A stretch of 64,000 bases of DNA, from the NCBI RefSeq assembly GCF_030410515.1, contig NZ_JAUHHD010000005.1, positions 304,535 through 368,534 on the forward strand, given 5' to 3'. Positions 53,795 to 62,704 of the stretch are shown here, one piece after another; positions within the stretch are counted from its first letter, which is position 1, and every line of letters begins with the position of its first letter. Below the pieces are notes generated by a model that was not told where the DNA came from, searched no databases, and was given only the letters and a program-made list of their open reading frames with translations. The position numbers and the translations under genes were made by a program. Source of the stretch: Arthrobacter sp. YD4. GTDB lineage: Bacteria > Actinomycetota > Actinomycetes > Actinomycetales > Micrococcaceae.

Positions 53795-54802
53795 CTAGCC
53801 GTTCAGCGTGGCGCGGATCCCCCAGGTCATGGAGAACTCCTCGCCGGCGGCGAGCCAGCGCAGCCCGTCACCGCTGTTGAACGCGTTTGCCGGACCGGTC
53901 ATCGGTTCCAGGGCCACGGCCCGGTTCAGCCCGGGCAGCCGGTCGGTGACGAAGACGTGGACGTAGCCGCAGTGCTCGTCCTGCCAGAGCGTGACGCTGC
54001 GCCCGTCGGGGGCGTGCAGCGTGCTGCCGGCCTCGCCGCCGTCGAACTCCAGGTCCGTGTAGGCGCTGTCCAGGTCCAGGTCTCCGGCGCGGCGCCCGGA
54101 GCGAAGGTCGTAGTCGCCGGCCACGGGCTCGGTATCGCGCGGGATCTGGCGTTCGTCGGTGACCAGGCGGGTGACGCCGGAGACGGTGACGGTGAGGTCC
54201 TCGGTGGGCACGTCGCTGATCCGCAGATAGGGGTGGGCGCCCAGCACGAACGGGGCGGAGTCGCGGCCGTCGTTGATGAGGGTCTGCCGGACGGTCAGTC
54301 CCAGGTCCTCGCCGAGGGAGTACCGGACCCGGTGCCGGAGAAGGAACGGATAGCCGTGCTGCGGGAAGACAGCGGCCTCGAGCGTGACGGAGAATTCGTC
54401 CTCATCCACCAGGGCGTAGCCGGTGTTCCGGAGCAGGCCGTGGCTGGCGTTGTTGAAGCTGACCTCGGTGATGTCCAGCTGGAGTTTCTTGCCGTCAAGG
54501 TACCAGATCCCGTCCTCGATCCGGTTGGCCCACGGGGCGAGCATGATGCCGGCGGCGCCCGGGGCGATCTCGTCGTCGGCGTAGGTCTCGGTCAGCGCGA
54601 CGCCCGCGCGGCTGTAGAGCCGCACGCCGCCGGCGAGTTCGGTGATGACGGCGAGCGCGTCGCCGCGCCGCAGTTCATACTGCCGGCCGGTGGCGTAGCG
54701 GCGGGCCTCGGAGTCGGTTGCTGCGGGGCTGGTTGCTGCGGGGCCAGCGGCGGAGCCAGCGGCAGAGGAGGTGTCGGCGGGGGCGGAGGCGGTCGGTTCC
54801 AT
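53795..54802 (-). CDS. Aldose 1-epimerase family protein
   Basis: 335 residues from ATG 54802. The beta-sandwich galactose mutarotase fold is indicated by GAAGIMLAPWANRIEDG (Arg in the active site), NNASHGLLRNTGY (catalytic His), VLGAHPYLRI (second His) and ALEPMTGPANAFNSGDG (catalytic Glu). It interconverts sugar anomers or acts on hexose phosphates. About 35 N-terminal residues are Ala/Ser-rich. The frame is open upstream but shows no homology there. Confidence 0.9.
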   Translation of the reverse strand: MEPTASAPADTSSAAGSAAGPAATSPAATDSEARRYATGRQYELRRGDALAVITELAGGVRLYSRAGVALTETYADDEIAPGAAGIMLAPWANRIEDGIWYLDGKKLQLDITEVSFNNASHGLLRNTGYALVDEDEFSVTLEAAVFPQHGYPFLLRHRVRYSLGEDLGLTVRQTLINDGRDSAPFVLGAHPYLRISDVPTEDLTVTVSGVTRLVTDERQIPRDTEPVAGDYDLRSGRRAGDLDLDSAYTDLEFDGGEAGSTLHAPDGRSVTLWQDEHCGYVHVFVTDRLPGLNRAVALEPMTGPANAFNSGDGLRWLAAGEEFSMTWGIRATLNG

Positions 54803-54876
54803 GGGCACCACCGTACCCAACCCGCGCGCTCCCCTCCTAGCGCGGCCTTCGGGCGGCGGATAACCGCCGACAGACG

Positions 54877-54908
54877 AAACGGGCCCCGCCGTGAGGCGGG
54901 GCCCGTTT
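54877..54908 (-). terminator. Terminator after the Bax-inhibitor-like gene
   Basis: A perfect 14-bp stem (54877-54890 with 54895-54908) with GTGA loop, 49 nt after the stop of the minus-strand gene. Confidence 0.8.
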
Positions 54909-54957
54909 CCTAAAACATCGTGGCCTGTCGGCCCTGTCGGCCGAAGCCAGCGTCGTG

Positions 54958-55914
54958 TCAGTCGTCGCCGCGCAGGATGGCCAGCAGGCGGATGATCTCC
55001 ACGTACAGCCACACCAGGGTGACCGTCAGGCCGAAGGCGGCGGTCCAGGAGAAACGCTGCGGGGCACCGGCGCGGACGCCGGCCTCGATGCTGGTGAAGT
55101 CCATGATCAGCGAGAACGCGGCCAGGCCGATGGCCAGCAAGCCGATGAAGACACCCAGCGGGATGCCGAAGATCTCGACCGAGGTGCGGAGACCGAACGG
55201 GGACTGCACGGCGCCGGTCCACATCATCACCATGTTGATCAGCGCGAAGACGGCGTAGCCGATCAGGGCGATCATGAAGAAGCGCATGGCCCTGGGCGTG
55301 GCGCGAACCTTGCCGCTCTTGAACAGCACCAGGGTCACGGCGAAGACGGAGAGGGTGCCGATGACGGCCTGCAGGCCGACGCCGGGGAACATGCCGTCAA
55401 GGATGCGGGTCAGGCCGCCGAGGAACAGGCCCTCGAGGGCGGCGTAGGCCAGGATCAGCGCCGGGGAGGGCTGCTTCTTGAAGGTGTTGACCATCGCCAG
55501 GACGAATCCGCCCAGCGCGCCGACCAGCATCAGCATCGAGGCCAGCCCCTGCGCGACGACGAGCGTCACGGCGGCGCCGACGATCACGGCGCCGAGGCAT
55601 GCGGCGGTCTTCATAATCACGTCGTCGAACGTCATCCGGCCCGCATCGGCGGGCCCGGCCGCCGGACGGTTGTACAGGTCCTGCAGCTGCTCGCTGCTCA
55701 TGGCCTGCTGGCCCGCGTTCCAGCCGGCCTGCTGGCCGTACTGGGGCCGGCCAAACTGGTTCTGGCCGTACTGGGGCTGTCCGTAGTTCTGGCCATAGGG
55801 TGCCTGGCCGTAGTTCTGGCCATAACCCTGGCCGTACGCCTGCGGGGCCGGCGGTGCCTGGGTGGCTCCACGGAAGTTCTTTCCGTTGAAGATCGGATTT
55901 CCGCCAAGTGCCAT
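54958..55914 (-). CDS. Bax inhibitor-1/YccA family membrane protein with YGQ-rich N-terminus
   Basis: 318 residues from ATG 55914, preceded by GGAGGA. Residues ~25-62 are a low-complexity tract with about eight Tyr-Gly-Gln-type units (QNYGQAPYGQNYGQ pattern). Seven membrane helices of the BI-1 core occupy residues ~100-315; the terminal Asp pair (RGDD) is present. BI-1-like proteins can act as pH-sensitive calcium leak channels in other bacteria; the role here is unknown. Confidence 0.92.
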   Translation of the reverse strand: MALGGNPIFNGKNFRGATQAPPAPQAYGQGYGQNYGQAPYGQNYGQPQYGQNQFGRPQYGQQAGWNAGQQAMSSEQLQDLYNRPAAGPADAGRMTFDDVIMKTAACLGAVIVGAAVTLVVAQGLASMLMLVGALGGFVLAMVNTFKKQPSPALILAYAALEGLFLGGLTRILDGMFPGVGLQAVIGTLSVFAVTLVLFKSGKVRATPRAMRFFMIALIGYAVFALINMVMMWTGAVQSPFGLRTSVEIFGIPLGVFIGLLAIGLAAFSLIMDFTSIEAGVRAGAPQRFSWTAAFGLTVTLVWLYVEIIRLLAILRGDD

Positions 55915-56354
55915 TGCTGGTGTCCTCCAAATAAGGGGGTTGAGTGATGAACTGCGGTGGAGTTCGGTAGTTTCCACGCTACCAATTCCCACGGCCCGCG
56001 GGCAGGGTTAGTTCCCGCCGTCGGGCGTCGCAACCCAACCGTGACCTCCCCCGCCCGCCCCGCACGGGGATTGTTTAGGACGCATGGCGATCAACAAAAG
56101 TTTTCATTAGCTGAACTAATTGGATACCTGCGTCCAGCTTCACGGTTGTTATGTGATCGCGACGTAATACCTGCTCGGAGCGGTAATTAGCGTCCCGCCG
56201 GGGCGGTAACATGAGGCCAACGGGGTGACGGACATCACAACCAGCTTCACCATCAGCTCCATCGCATCGCACCACCGGCTCCACCCGTCCCCCGAACGTT
56301 CGCAGCGGTTGCAACGGCGCAACCCAGACCATCCCCACGTGGAGGTTTTCACCT
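55915..56354. other. Intergenic region upstream of livH
   Basis: 440 nt without a convincing gene. It holds the promoters of the divergent Bax-inhibitor-like gene and the liv operon. The segment 56080-56200 is AT-richer than its surroundings and is the likely promoter area. The CRP-like site at 56224-56239 is listed separately. Confidence 0.5.
56224..56239. promoter_or_regulatory. CRP/GlxR-like site before livH
   Basis: GGTGA-N6-TCACA, one mismatch from the actinobacterial CRP/GlxR consensus TGTGA-N6-TCACA. It lies 116 nt before the livH start. A similar site precedes the binding-protein gene at 62540. Confidence 0.45.
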
Positions 56355-57695
56355 TTGAGAAGCACAACACGAGGCCTGCCCCCGCGGCGCCGCGGCAGAA
56401 TCATGACAGCTGTAGGCGCGGTCTTCGCCGCCGTCGCAGCCCTTCTGCTCATCGTCGCGCCGGCATCGCAGGCCACGACCCCATCGCCGACACCATCCCC
56501 GTCGAGCACCAACTTCCAGAACAGCATCAGCGGCTTCCTCCGCGGTGACGACAGGGCGCCGCTGGCCGGCGTCACCATCACCGCCAAGGGCGAGAACTTC
56601 ACCGGCACCACCAAGTCGGCCGCCAACGGATCCTGGAACATCGGCGTCCCCACCCAGGGCACCTACGAAGTCGAGCTGGACACCAAGACCCTGCCGGAGG
56701 GCGTCAAGCTCGCCGAGGGCCAGGAAAACCCCCGCAAGGTCACCTTCAGCCAGACCTCCAACCTCTCCGTGGTCTTCGCCTTCGGTAAGGGCATCGTGGT
56801 CCAGCAGCAGGACTTCGGCCAGAACCTGATCAACCGCCTCGTCGCCGGCCTGAGCTTCGGCCTGCTGCTGGCCCTGGCGTCCGTTGGCCTGTCGCTGATC
56901 TTCGGCACCACCGGCCTGACCAACTTCGCCCACGGCGAGATGGTCACCCTCGGGGCCGTCCTGGTCTTCGCCTTCAACGCCATGAACCTGCCGTTCTGGC
57001 TCGCGATCATCCTGGCTCTCCTCGGCGGCGGCCTCTTCGGCTACGTCCAGGACGCCGGGCTCTGGAAGCCGCTGCGCCGCCGCGGGACCGGCCTGGTGCC
57101 GATGATGATCGTCAGCATCGGTCTGGCCCTGGCGGTCCGTTACGTCATCCAGTTCTACTTCGGCGGCGCCACCCAGCAGCTGCCGTTCGCGCAGAGCGCC
57201 GAGATCCAGATCGGCCCGATCTCCATCTCGCCGAACAACCTCTGGTCCCTGCTGATCAGCGTGATCGTCATCGCCGTCCTCGGCGTCGTGCTGCTGAAGA
57301 CCCGCCTGGGCAAGGCCACCCGCGCGGTGGCCGACAACCCCGCCCTCGCCGCGGCCTCCGGCATCGACGTCGACTCCGTGATCCGCATCGTCTGGGTCAC
57401 CGGCGGCATGCTGGCCTCCCTTGGCGGCATCCTCTGGGCCTACTACCGGCCGGGCGTCACGTTCGACATGGGATCCCAGATCCTGCTGCTCATCTTCGCC
57501 GGCGTCACCCTGGGCGGCCTCGGCACCGTGTGGGGCGCCCTCTTCGGCTCCATCATCGTCGGTATCTTCGTGGAGCTCACCACCGTGTTCGGCCTCGCCG
57601 CCGACCTCAAGTACGTGGGAGCCCTCTTCATCATGATCGTTGTCCTCTTGTTCCGGCCCCAGGGCATCCTGGGCCGCCGCGAGCGCGTGGGTTAG
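56355..57695 (+). CDS. livH: Branched-chain amino-acid-type ABC permease LivH with fused extracytoplasmic domain
   Basis: 446 residues from TTG 56355, which is preceded by GTGGAGG. Residues 1-40 form a signal sequence ending ASQA; 41-55 are Ser/Thr/Pro-rich; 56-145 form a small beta-rich domain resembling carboxypeptidase regulatory-like or Ig-like modules (SGFLRGDDRAPLAGVTITAKG). The LivH permease core follows (about 156-440), with FGTTGLTNFAHGEMVTLGA. Standard LivH is ~290-310 residues, so the N-terminal domain is extra. First gene of livHMGF. Confidence 0.9.
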   Translation: MRSTTRGLPPRRRGRIMTAVGAVFAAVAALLLIVAPASQATTPSPTPSPSSTNFQNSISGFLRGDDRAPLAGVTITAKGENFTGTTKSAANGSWNIGVPTQGTYEVELDTKTLPEGVKLAEGQENPRKVTFSQTSNLSVVFAFGKGIVVQQQDFGQNLINRLVAGLSFGLLLALASVGLSLIFGTTGLTNFAHGEMVTLGAVLVFAFNAMNLPFWLAIILALLGGGLFGYVQDAGLWKPLRRRGTGLVPMMIVSIGLALAVRYVIQFYFGGATQQLPFAQSAEIQIGPISISPNNLWSLLISVIVIAVLGVVLLKTRLGKATRAVADNPALAAASGIDVDSVIRIVWVTGGMLASLGGILWAYYRPGVTFDMGSQILLLIFAGVTLGGLGTVWGALFGSIIVGIFVELTTVFGLAADLKYVGALFIMIVVLLFRPQGILGRRERVG

Positions 57696-57704
57696 GAGAC
57701 AAAC

Positions 57705-58673
57705 ATGGACTTCGGATTCATTCTTTCCAGCGCTGCCGGAGAAATCTTCAGCCCGACGACGGCGGCGTACGCACTCGCCGCGCTCGGCCTGGCGGTGCAC
57801 TTCGGCTACTCGGGCCTGCTGAACTTCGGCCAGGCCGGCTTCATGGCGGTGGGAGCCTACGGTTTCGCCATCTCCACCCTGAGCTTCCACGTGCCGTTCT
57901 TCGTGGGCCTGCTGATCGCCGTCGTCTGCTCGGCCATCTTCGCCCTGCTGCTCGGCATCCCCACCCTGCGGCTGCGGGCCGACTACCTGGCCATCGTCAC
58001 GATCGCGGCCGCGGAAATTGTCCGTTACATCGTCACCACCAACCAGCTGACCTCGGTCACCGGTTCGGCCAACGGCCTGGCCGCCTTCGAGGGCGACTTC
58101 TACGCCATGAACCCGTTCCCCGAGGGCTCCTACTTCGGCATGAACAACCGCGACTTCTTCATCCGGGTCGCCGGCTGGGCCCTCGTGATCGTGTGCTGCG
58201 TCCTCGTCTGGCTGCTGATGCGCAGCCCGTGGGGCCGCGTCCTCAAGGGCATCCGTGAGGACGAGAACGCCGTCCGCTCCCTCGGCAAGAACGTCTACGC
58301 CTACAAGATGCAGGCCCTGGTCATCGGCGGCGTCCTCGGCGCCCTCGCCGGTATGGTCTTCACCCTCCCCCGCGGTGCGGTGCAGCCGGCCAACTACGGC
58401 ACCGAGCTGACGTTCTTCCTGTACACCTGCCTGCTGCTCGGCGGCCTCGGCACCGTGTTGGGACCGGTCGTCGGCGCCATGATCTTCTGGGTGGTGCTGT
58501 CCCTGACCCAGGGCGTGCTCTACGGGCTGATCGAGTCCGGCGCCGTCACCTGGCTGAACACGGTCCAGGCCGGTCAGCTGCGCTACATCCTGGTAGGCAT
58601 CGCCCTGATGCTGCTGATGATCTTCAGGCCGCAGGGCGTCTTTGGCAATAAGAAGGAGCTGGCGTTCGCATGA
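57705..58673 (+). CDS. livM: Branched-chain amino-acid-type ABC permease LivM
   Basis: 322 residues, about nine membrane helices. LivM features: AALGLAVHFGYSGLLNFGQAGFMAVGAY near residue 30, a LRADYLAIVTIAAAEIVRY segment near 100, and WGRVLKGIREDENAVRSLGKN near 180 (ATPase-contacting loop). It follows livH by 9 nt and overlaps livG by 4 nt (ATGA). It forms the second half of the membrane channel. Confidence 0.95.
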   Translation: MDFGFILSSAAGEIFSPTTAAYALAALGLAVHFGYSGLLNFGQAGFMAVGAYGFAISTLSFHVPFFVGLLIAVVCSAIFALLLGIPTLRLRADYLAIVTIAAAEIVRYIVTTNQLTSVTGSANGLAAFEGDFYAMNPFPEGSYFGMNNRDFFIRVAGWALVIVCCVLVWLLMRSPWGRVLKGIREDENAVRSLGKNVYAYKMQALVIGGVLGALAGMVFTLPRGAVQPANYGTELTFFLYTCLLLGGLGTVLGPVVGAMIFWVVLSLTQGVLYGLIESGAVTWLNTVQAGQLRYILVGIALMLLMIFRPQGVFGNKKELAFA

Positions 58674-59785
58674 GCATGCACAGCCAAGAACCCAAGGCCG
58701 GCGCCGGCACCACGGCCGACGCCGAGACCATCGACTACATGACGGACTCCCGTCCGATCGCGGCCGGGGAGATCGCGCCCGGCTGCAAGAAGCGGGACCC
58801 GATCGTGGTGGCGGAGAACGTCACCCGCAGCTTCGGCGGCATCAACGCCGTCGACGTCGAATACCTGGAAATCCCGCGGCACAAGATCACCGCCCTGATC
58901 GGCCCGAACGGTGCCGGCAAGACCACCCTCTTCAACCTGCTGACCGGTTTCGATACCCCGAACACCGGCAAGTGGCAGTTCGAGGGCAACAGCCTGGCCG
59001 GCGTCTCCTCCTACAAGGTGGCGCGGATGGGCATGGTCCGCACCTTCCAGCTGACCAAGGTCATGGGCAAGCTCACCGTGATGGAGAACATGCGCCTCGG
59101 CGCCTCCAACCAGTCCGGCGAGAAGCTCTACAAGGCGCTGTTCAAGGGAATCTGGGGCGGCGAGGAGAAGCGCATCACCGAGCAGGCCGAGGTGCTGCTG
59201 CAGAAGTTCAAGCTCGACGCCAAGAAGGACGACTACGCGGCGTCCCTCTCCGGCGGCCAGCGCAAGCTCCTGGAGATGGCCCGTTCCCTCATGGTCCGGC
59301 CCAAGCTGGTCATGCTGGACGAGCCGATGGCAGGCGTGAACCCGGCGCTGACGCAGTCGCTGCTGGACCACATCAAGAACCTCAAGGCCGAGGGCATGAC
59401 CGTGTTGTTCGTCGAGCACGACATGCACATGGTCCGCCACATCGCCGACTGGGTGGTGGTCATGGCCGAGGGCAAGATCGTCGCCGAGGGCCCGCCCGCC
59501 GAGGTGATGAAGAACCCGGCCGTGATCGACGCCTACTTGGGCGCCCACCACGACGTCGACCTCGGCGACTCCGAGGGCATCAAGGAGCTCGCCGCCGAGC
59601 TCGAGGCCGACGACGAATCGATCGTCGGCACCGAGAACGCCGGCATCATCTCCTCCGATGTGATCGCGACGGAAACCGCCGACGCCGGAACCGCGCCCGC
59701 CACGGGTGCGGCGCACGGGCGGCGGAGCGCCGAGGAGCCGAACCATGGCGAACAGCCGCCCAGCACAGTGAAGGACGCAGAATGA
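58670..59785 (+). CDS. livG: ABC transporter ATP-binding protein LivG (extended termini)
   Basis: 371 residues, about 100 longer than usual. ABC core at ~45-305: Walker A (GPNGAGKTT) at 78-86, signature LSGGQRKLLEMARSL near 190, Walker B (LVMLDEPMAG) near 215, His switch in VEHDMHMV. An N-terminal 45-residue tail and a C-terminal tail of ~85 acidic/Ala-rich residues flank the core. Start and stop overlap with livM and livF as ATGA. Confidence 0.93.
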   Translation: MSMHSQEPKAGAGTTADAETIDYMTDSRPIAAGEIAPGCKKRDPIVVAENVTRSFGGINAVDVEYLEIPRHKITALIGPNGAGKTTLFNLLTGFDTPNTGKWQFEGNSLAGVSSYKVARMGMVRTFQLTKVMGKLTVMENMRLGASNQSGEKLYKALFKGIWGGEEKRITEQAEVLLQKFKLDAKKDDYAASLSGGQRKLLEMARSLMVRPKLVMLDEPMAGVNPALTQSLLDHIKNLKAEGMTVLFVEHDMHMVRHIADWVVVMAEGKIVAEGPPAEVMKNPAVIDAYLGAHHDVDLGDSEGIKELAAELEADDESIVGTENAGIISSDVIATETADAGTAPATGAAHGRRSAEEPNHGEQPPSTVKDAE

Positions 59786-60555
59786 GCGCCACGAGCCCCG
59801 CCCCCGCCGCCCAGAGCGGATTCGACGGCGACTCGGTCGTCAAGGTCACCAACCTGGTGGCCGGTTATATCCCGGGCGTCAACATCCTCAACGGGTGCAG
59901 CATCGAGGCCCGCAAGGGTGAACTGATCGGCATCATCGGGCCCAACGGCGCCGGCAAGTCGACCCTGCTCAAGGCCATGTTCGGCCTGGTCAAGGTCCAC
60001 TCCGGCTCCGTGGTGGTCCGCGGCCAGGACATCACCGGGCTGAAGGCGAACAAGCTGGTCACCAAGGGCGTCGGTTTCGTCCCGCAGACCAACAACGTCT
60101 TCGCGGCCCTGACCATCGAAGAGAACCTGCAGATGGGCATGTTCCAGCGGCCCAAGGACTTCGCCAAGCGGTTCGAGTTCGTGGCGGACCTCTTCCCGGA
60201 GCTGGCGAAGCGGCGGGCCCAGCGCGCCGGTTCCCTCTCCGGCGGCGAACGCCAGATGGTCGCCATGGGCCGGGCCCTGATGATGGACCCGGCGGTGCTG
60301 CTTCTCGATGAGCCCTCGGCCGGCCTCTCCCCCGTCAAGCAGGACGAGACCTTCCTGCGGGTCCACGAGATCAACCGGGCCGGCGTCTCCGTGATCATGG
60401 TCGAGCAGAACGCCCGGCGCTGCCTGCAGATCTGCGACCGCGGCTACGTCCTGGACCAGGGCAAGGACGCGTACACCGGCACCGGCCGGGAGCTGATGAA
60501 GGATCCCAAGGTCATCCAGCTCTACCTGGGCACCCTGGCAGACACCGTCGAGTAG
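59782..60555 (+). CDS. livF: ABC transporter ATP-binding protein LivF
   Basis: 257 residues. Walker A (GPNGAGKST) at about 53-61, signature SLSGGERQMVAMGRALM near 150, Walker B (VLLLDEPSAGLS) near 170. The partner ATPase of LivG. ATG 59782 overlaps the livG stop; the long upstream open frame is out of family. Last gene of the operon. Confidence 0.95.
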   Translation: MSATSPAPAAQSGFDGDSVVKVTNLVAGYIPGVNILNGCSIEARKGELIGIIGPNGAGKSTLLKAMFGLVKVHSGSVVVRGQDITGLKANKLVTKGVGFVPQTNNVFAALTIEENLQMGMFQRPKDFAKRFEFVADLFPELAKRRAQRAGSLSGGERQMVAMGRALMMDPAVLLLDEPSAGLSPVKQDETFLRVHEINRAGVSVIMVEQNARRCLQICDRGYVLDQGKDAYTGTGRELMKDPKVIQLYLGTLADTVE

Positions 60556-60573
60556 TTCCAGGCTCACCCCCTC

Positions 60574-60608
60574 CGAAGGGTCGTCACCGCACCGGTGGCG
60601 GCCCTTCG
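60574..60608 (+). terminator. Hairpin after livF
   Basis: CGAAGGG (60574-60580) pairs with CCCTTCG (60602-60608), with an inner CACC/GGTG stem. No U-tract follows. Confidence 0.5.
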
Positions 60609-60711
60609 CCGTGCTCCGGGTGTCTCCTCTCCCGGCTCCGACTCCGGACGCAGGCGCTTGCTCGGCGCCTGCGCGTTGACGGACCCACCGGTAGGTTTCC
60701 GCGCAGGTTTG

Positions 60712-60990
60712 GGACTTCCGCACCCCGGGCCCGCGATGCCCCTGTCCGGAACCGTAGCGAAAATCTGGAACCGTCGCCCCAGCCGGACCAATTATTCGCC
60801 TCGGTCTCGGCCTAGGAGCCGACTGTGCCGAACCGGACGCTCCGCGCTTATCCCGCCTACCCCGTGCCCACACCCCTCCGCGCAGCCGTTTCCGCCCGGC
60901 GTCGAGGATTCCGCGGCGGAATCGGACCTGCGCACCCCGGATCCGGCGTGCCCGAGTCCGGAACCGCAGCGCAAGTCCAGAACCGCTGCG
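60712..60990. repeat. Diverged ~66-bp direct repeat between livF and livK
   Basis: 60712-60777 and 60924-60989 align over about 66 bp at roughly three-quarters identity by eye, sharing CGCACCCCGG, TCCGGAACCG and AGAACCG-type cores. The 520-nt livF-livK gap shows no convincing gene; the rest is GC-rich sequence. Confidence 0.6.
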
Positions 60991-61020
60991 GAGAGTCCAG
61001 GCAGCACCCGCCCGCAAACG

Positions 61021-61056
61021 CAGGAAACCCCCGCCCAGATGGACGGGGGTTTCCTG
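61021..61056 (-). terminator. Terminator of the binding-protein gene
   Basis: A 12-bp stem (61022-61033 with 61044-61055) lies 22 nt after the gene's stop; arms contain AAACCCCCG/CGGGGGTTT. It is probably bidirectional. Confidence 0.8.
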
Positions 61057-61077
61057 TGTGTCAGTCAGAGGCGGGGC

Positions 61078-62439
61078 TTAGAGCTTGCCGAACTCTTCCT
61101 TGACGGGCTTGTAGCTGTTGTCATCCTGGTACTCGTAAATGCCGATGTAGGCTTCCGTCGGGTCACCGGCGTCGGAGAACGTTACGGGGCCGGACTGGCC
61201 GTCGTAGTCGATGTCCTTGCCGTTGCGGAGCAGGGTGACGCAGGTGGCGAAGCTGTTGCACTTCTCGCCGCCTTCGGAGACGTCCTTGAGGTGCTTGGCG
61301 ATCTCCGTGCCCTTGGTGCTCTTGGCTTCCTCAGCGGCCAGGGCGATCAGGTTCACGGCGTCGTAGGACTCGCCTGCGTAGCTGTAATCCTTCAGCGCCG
61401 GGTCGATGCCGAGCAGCTTCTTCTTGAAGTCATCCTTGGCGAAGGTACCGGGGATGGTGCCCTGGGCGCCCTTGAGGGTGCCTGCCTTGAAGTCCTTGCT
61501 GTAGTCGGACATGTTGCCGTCCACCATGAAGATCTGCGTGGGCTTGACGCCCTTGCCGGTGATCAGCGGAACGATGCTCTTGGCCTGGTCAAAGGTGATC
61601 AGTGCGATCGCGTCCGGCTTGGCGGCGAGGACCTTGTCCACCTGGCTGCTGAACTGCGAGTCACCCTCGTTGAAGAGTTCCTGGGCCACAACCTTGCCGC
61701 CGGCGGCCTCAACTGCGGACTGGATGTTCTTGGCCAGGCCGGTGCCGTAGGCGTCATTGAGGACGATCATGCCGACGGTCTGGGCGCCACAGGTGGTCAT
61801 GTAGTTGCCCAGGACCTTGCCCTGCAGGACGTCGGAGGGAGCGGTGCGCCAGTAGAGGCCCTTGTCGTCCCAGGTGGTGAAGTCCGGCGAGGTGTTGGCC
61901 GGGGAGAACTGGATGACGCCCGCGCCGGTGATCTGGTTGATCACGGTCTTGGAGACACCGGAGGAGGCGGCGCCGATGATGGCGCTGACACCCTGGCCGA
62001 GGAGGGCGGTGGTGGACTGCGTGGCGATGTCGGTCTTGGTGTCGCCGGAGTCGCGGTGGATGACCTCGACCGGCTTGCCCAGGACGCCGCCGGCATCGTT
62101 GATTTCCTTGATGCCGAGGTTGACGCCGGCGATTTCCGGCGGGCCGAGGAAGGCGAGCGAACCGGTGGTCGGCAGCAGCGAACCGATCTTCAGCGGGGTA
62201 TCCGTGGTGGTCGAGGAAGCGGGCACGGAGCCTGCGGCGCTGGCCGAGCTGCTGGCAGCTGCGGAGGCGCTGGGAGCCGGGCAGGAAATGCCGCCGGCCT
62301 GGCTGGAGGCCGAAGCCGAGCCGGAGCCGCTGGACGAGGGCGTGGACGATCCGCCACAAGCCGTAGCCAGAAGGGCGACGCCGATGCTAAGCGCGGTGAG
62401 CTTGGCAATGCGCGGCGCCGCCTGGGGGAGTGAAGTCAT
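61078..62439 (-). CDS. Branched-chain amino-acid-type ABC substrate-binding lipoprotein
   Basis: 453 residues. Type II lipoprotein signal with lipobox LLATAC, acylated Cys28, then a Gly/Ser/Ala-rich linker to about residue 70. The Leu/Ile/Val-binding fold (Peripla_BP_6) follows: LKIGSLLPTTGSLAFLGPPE near 85 and GAASSGVSKTVINQITGAGV near 160. It is convergent with and apparently feeds LivHMGF. Ligand may be a branched-chain amino acid, urea or amide; not decidable. ATG 62439 is preceded by GAGGAGA. Confidence 0.92.
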   Translation of the reverse strand: MTSLPQAAPRIAKLTALSIGVALLATACGGSSTPSSSGSGSASASSQAGGISCPAPSASAAASSSASAAGSVPASSTTTDTPLKIGSLLPTTGSLAFLGPPEIAGVNLGIKEINDAGGVLGKPVEVIHRDSGDTKTDIATQSTTALLGQGVSAIIGAASSGVSKTVINQITGAGVIQFSPANTSPDFTTWDDKGLYWRTAPSDVLQGKVLGNYMTTCGAQTVGMIVLNDAYGTGLAKNIQSAVEAAGGKVVAQELFNEGDSQFSSQVDKVLAAKPDAIALITFDQAKSIVPLITGKGVKPTQIFMVDGNMSDYSKDFKAGTLKGAQGTIPGTFAKDDFKKKLLGIDPALKDYSYAGESYDAVNLIALAAEEAKSTKGTEIAKHLKDVSEGGEKCNSFATCVTLLRNGKDIDYDGQSGPVTFSDAGDPTEAYIGIYEYQDDNSYKPVKEEFGKL

Positions 62440-62539
62440 AGAGAGGTCTCCTCGATCGAAAGGTGCGAACGGCCTTTGACGCGAAAGATCAGGTGTTCCT
62501 GATTTAGCTTCAAGCTAGTGCAATTTCAGCCCGAAAATA

Positions 62540-62555
62540 AGTGACTACGGTCACA
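62540..62555. promoter_or_regulatory. CRP/GlxR-like site before the binding-protein gene
   Basis: On the minus strand TGTGA-CCGTAG-TCACT, one mismatch from the TGTGA-N6-TCACA consensus, 101 nt upstream of the ATG. The inverted repeat ATCAGG-n4-CCTGAT at 62488-62503 is nearer to the gene. Confidence 0.5.
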
Positions 62556-62662
62556 TCCTTATAACACTCGTTGCCTAGGGGGAATCAGGGCCCCAAACCG
62601 CCCCCAAACCTCTCCCCGGGCCGCAAAGAGCACCCGAGAGGACGCTCCCGGATGACACAAAA

Positions 62663-62698
62663 CCGCCCCGGCCCTTCACAAAGGAAGGGCCGGGGCGG
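62663..62698 (-). terminator. Terminator after tRNA-Leu
   Basis: A 15-bp stem (62663-62677 with 62684-62698) with ACAAAG loop; on the minus strand it is followed by TTTTGTGT. Confidence 0.85.
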
Positions 62699-62704
62699 CG
62701 ACGG

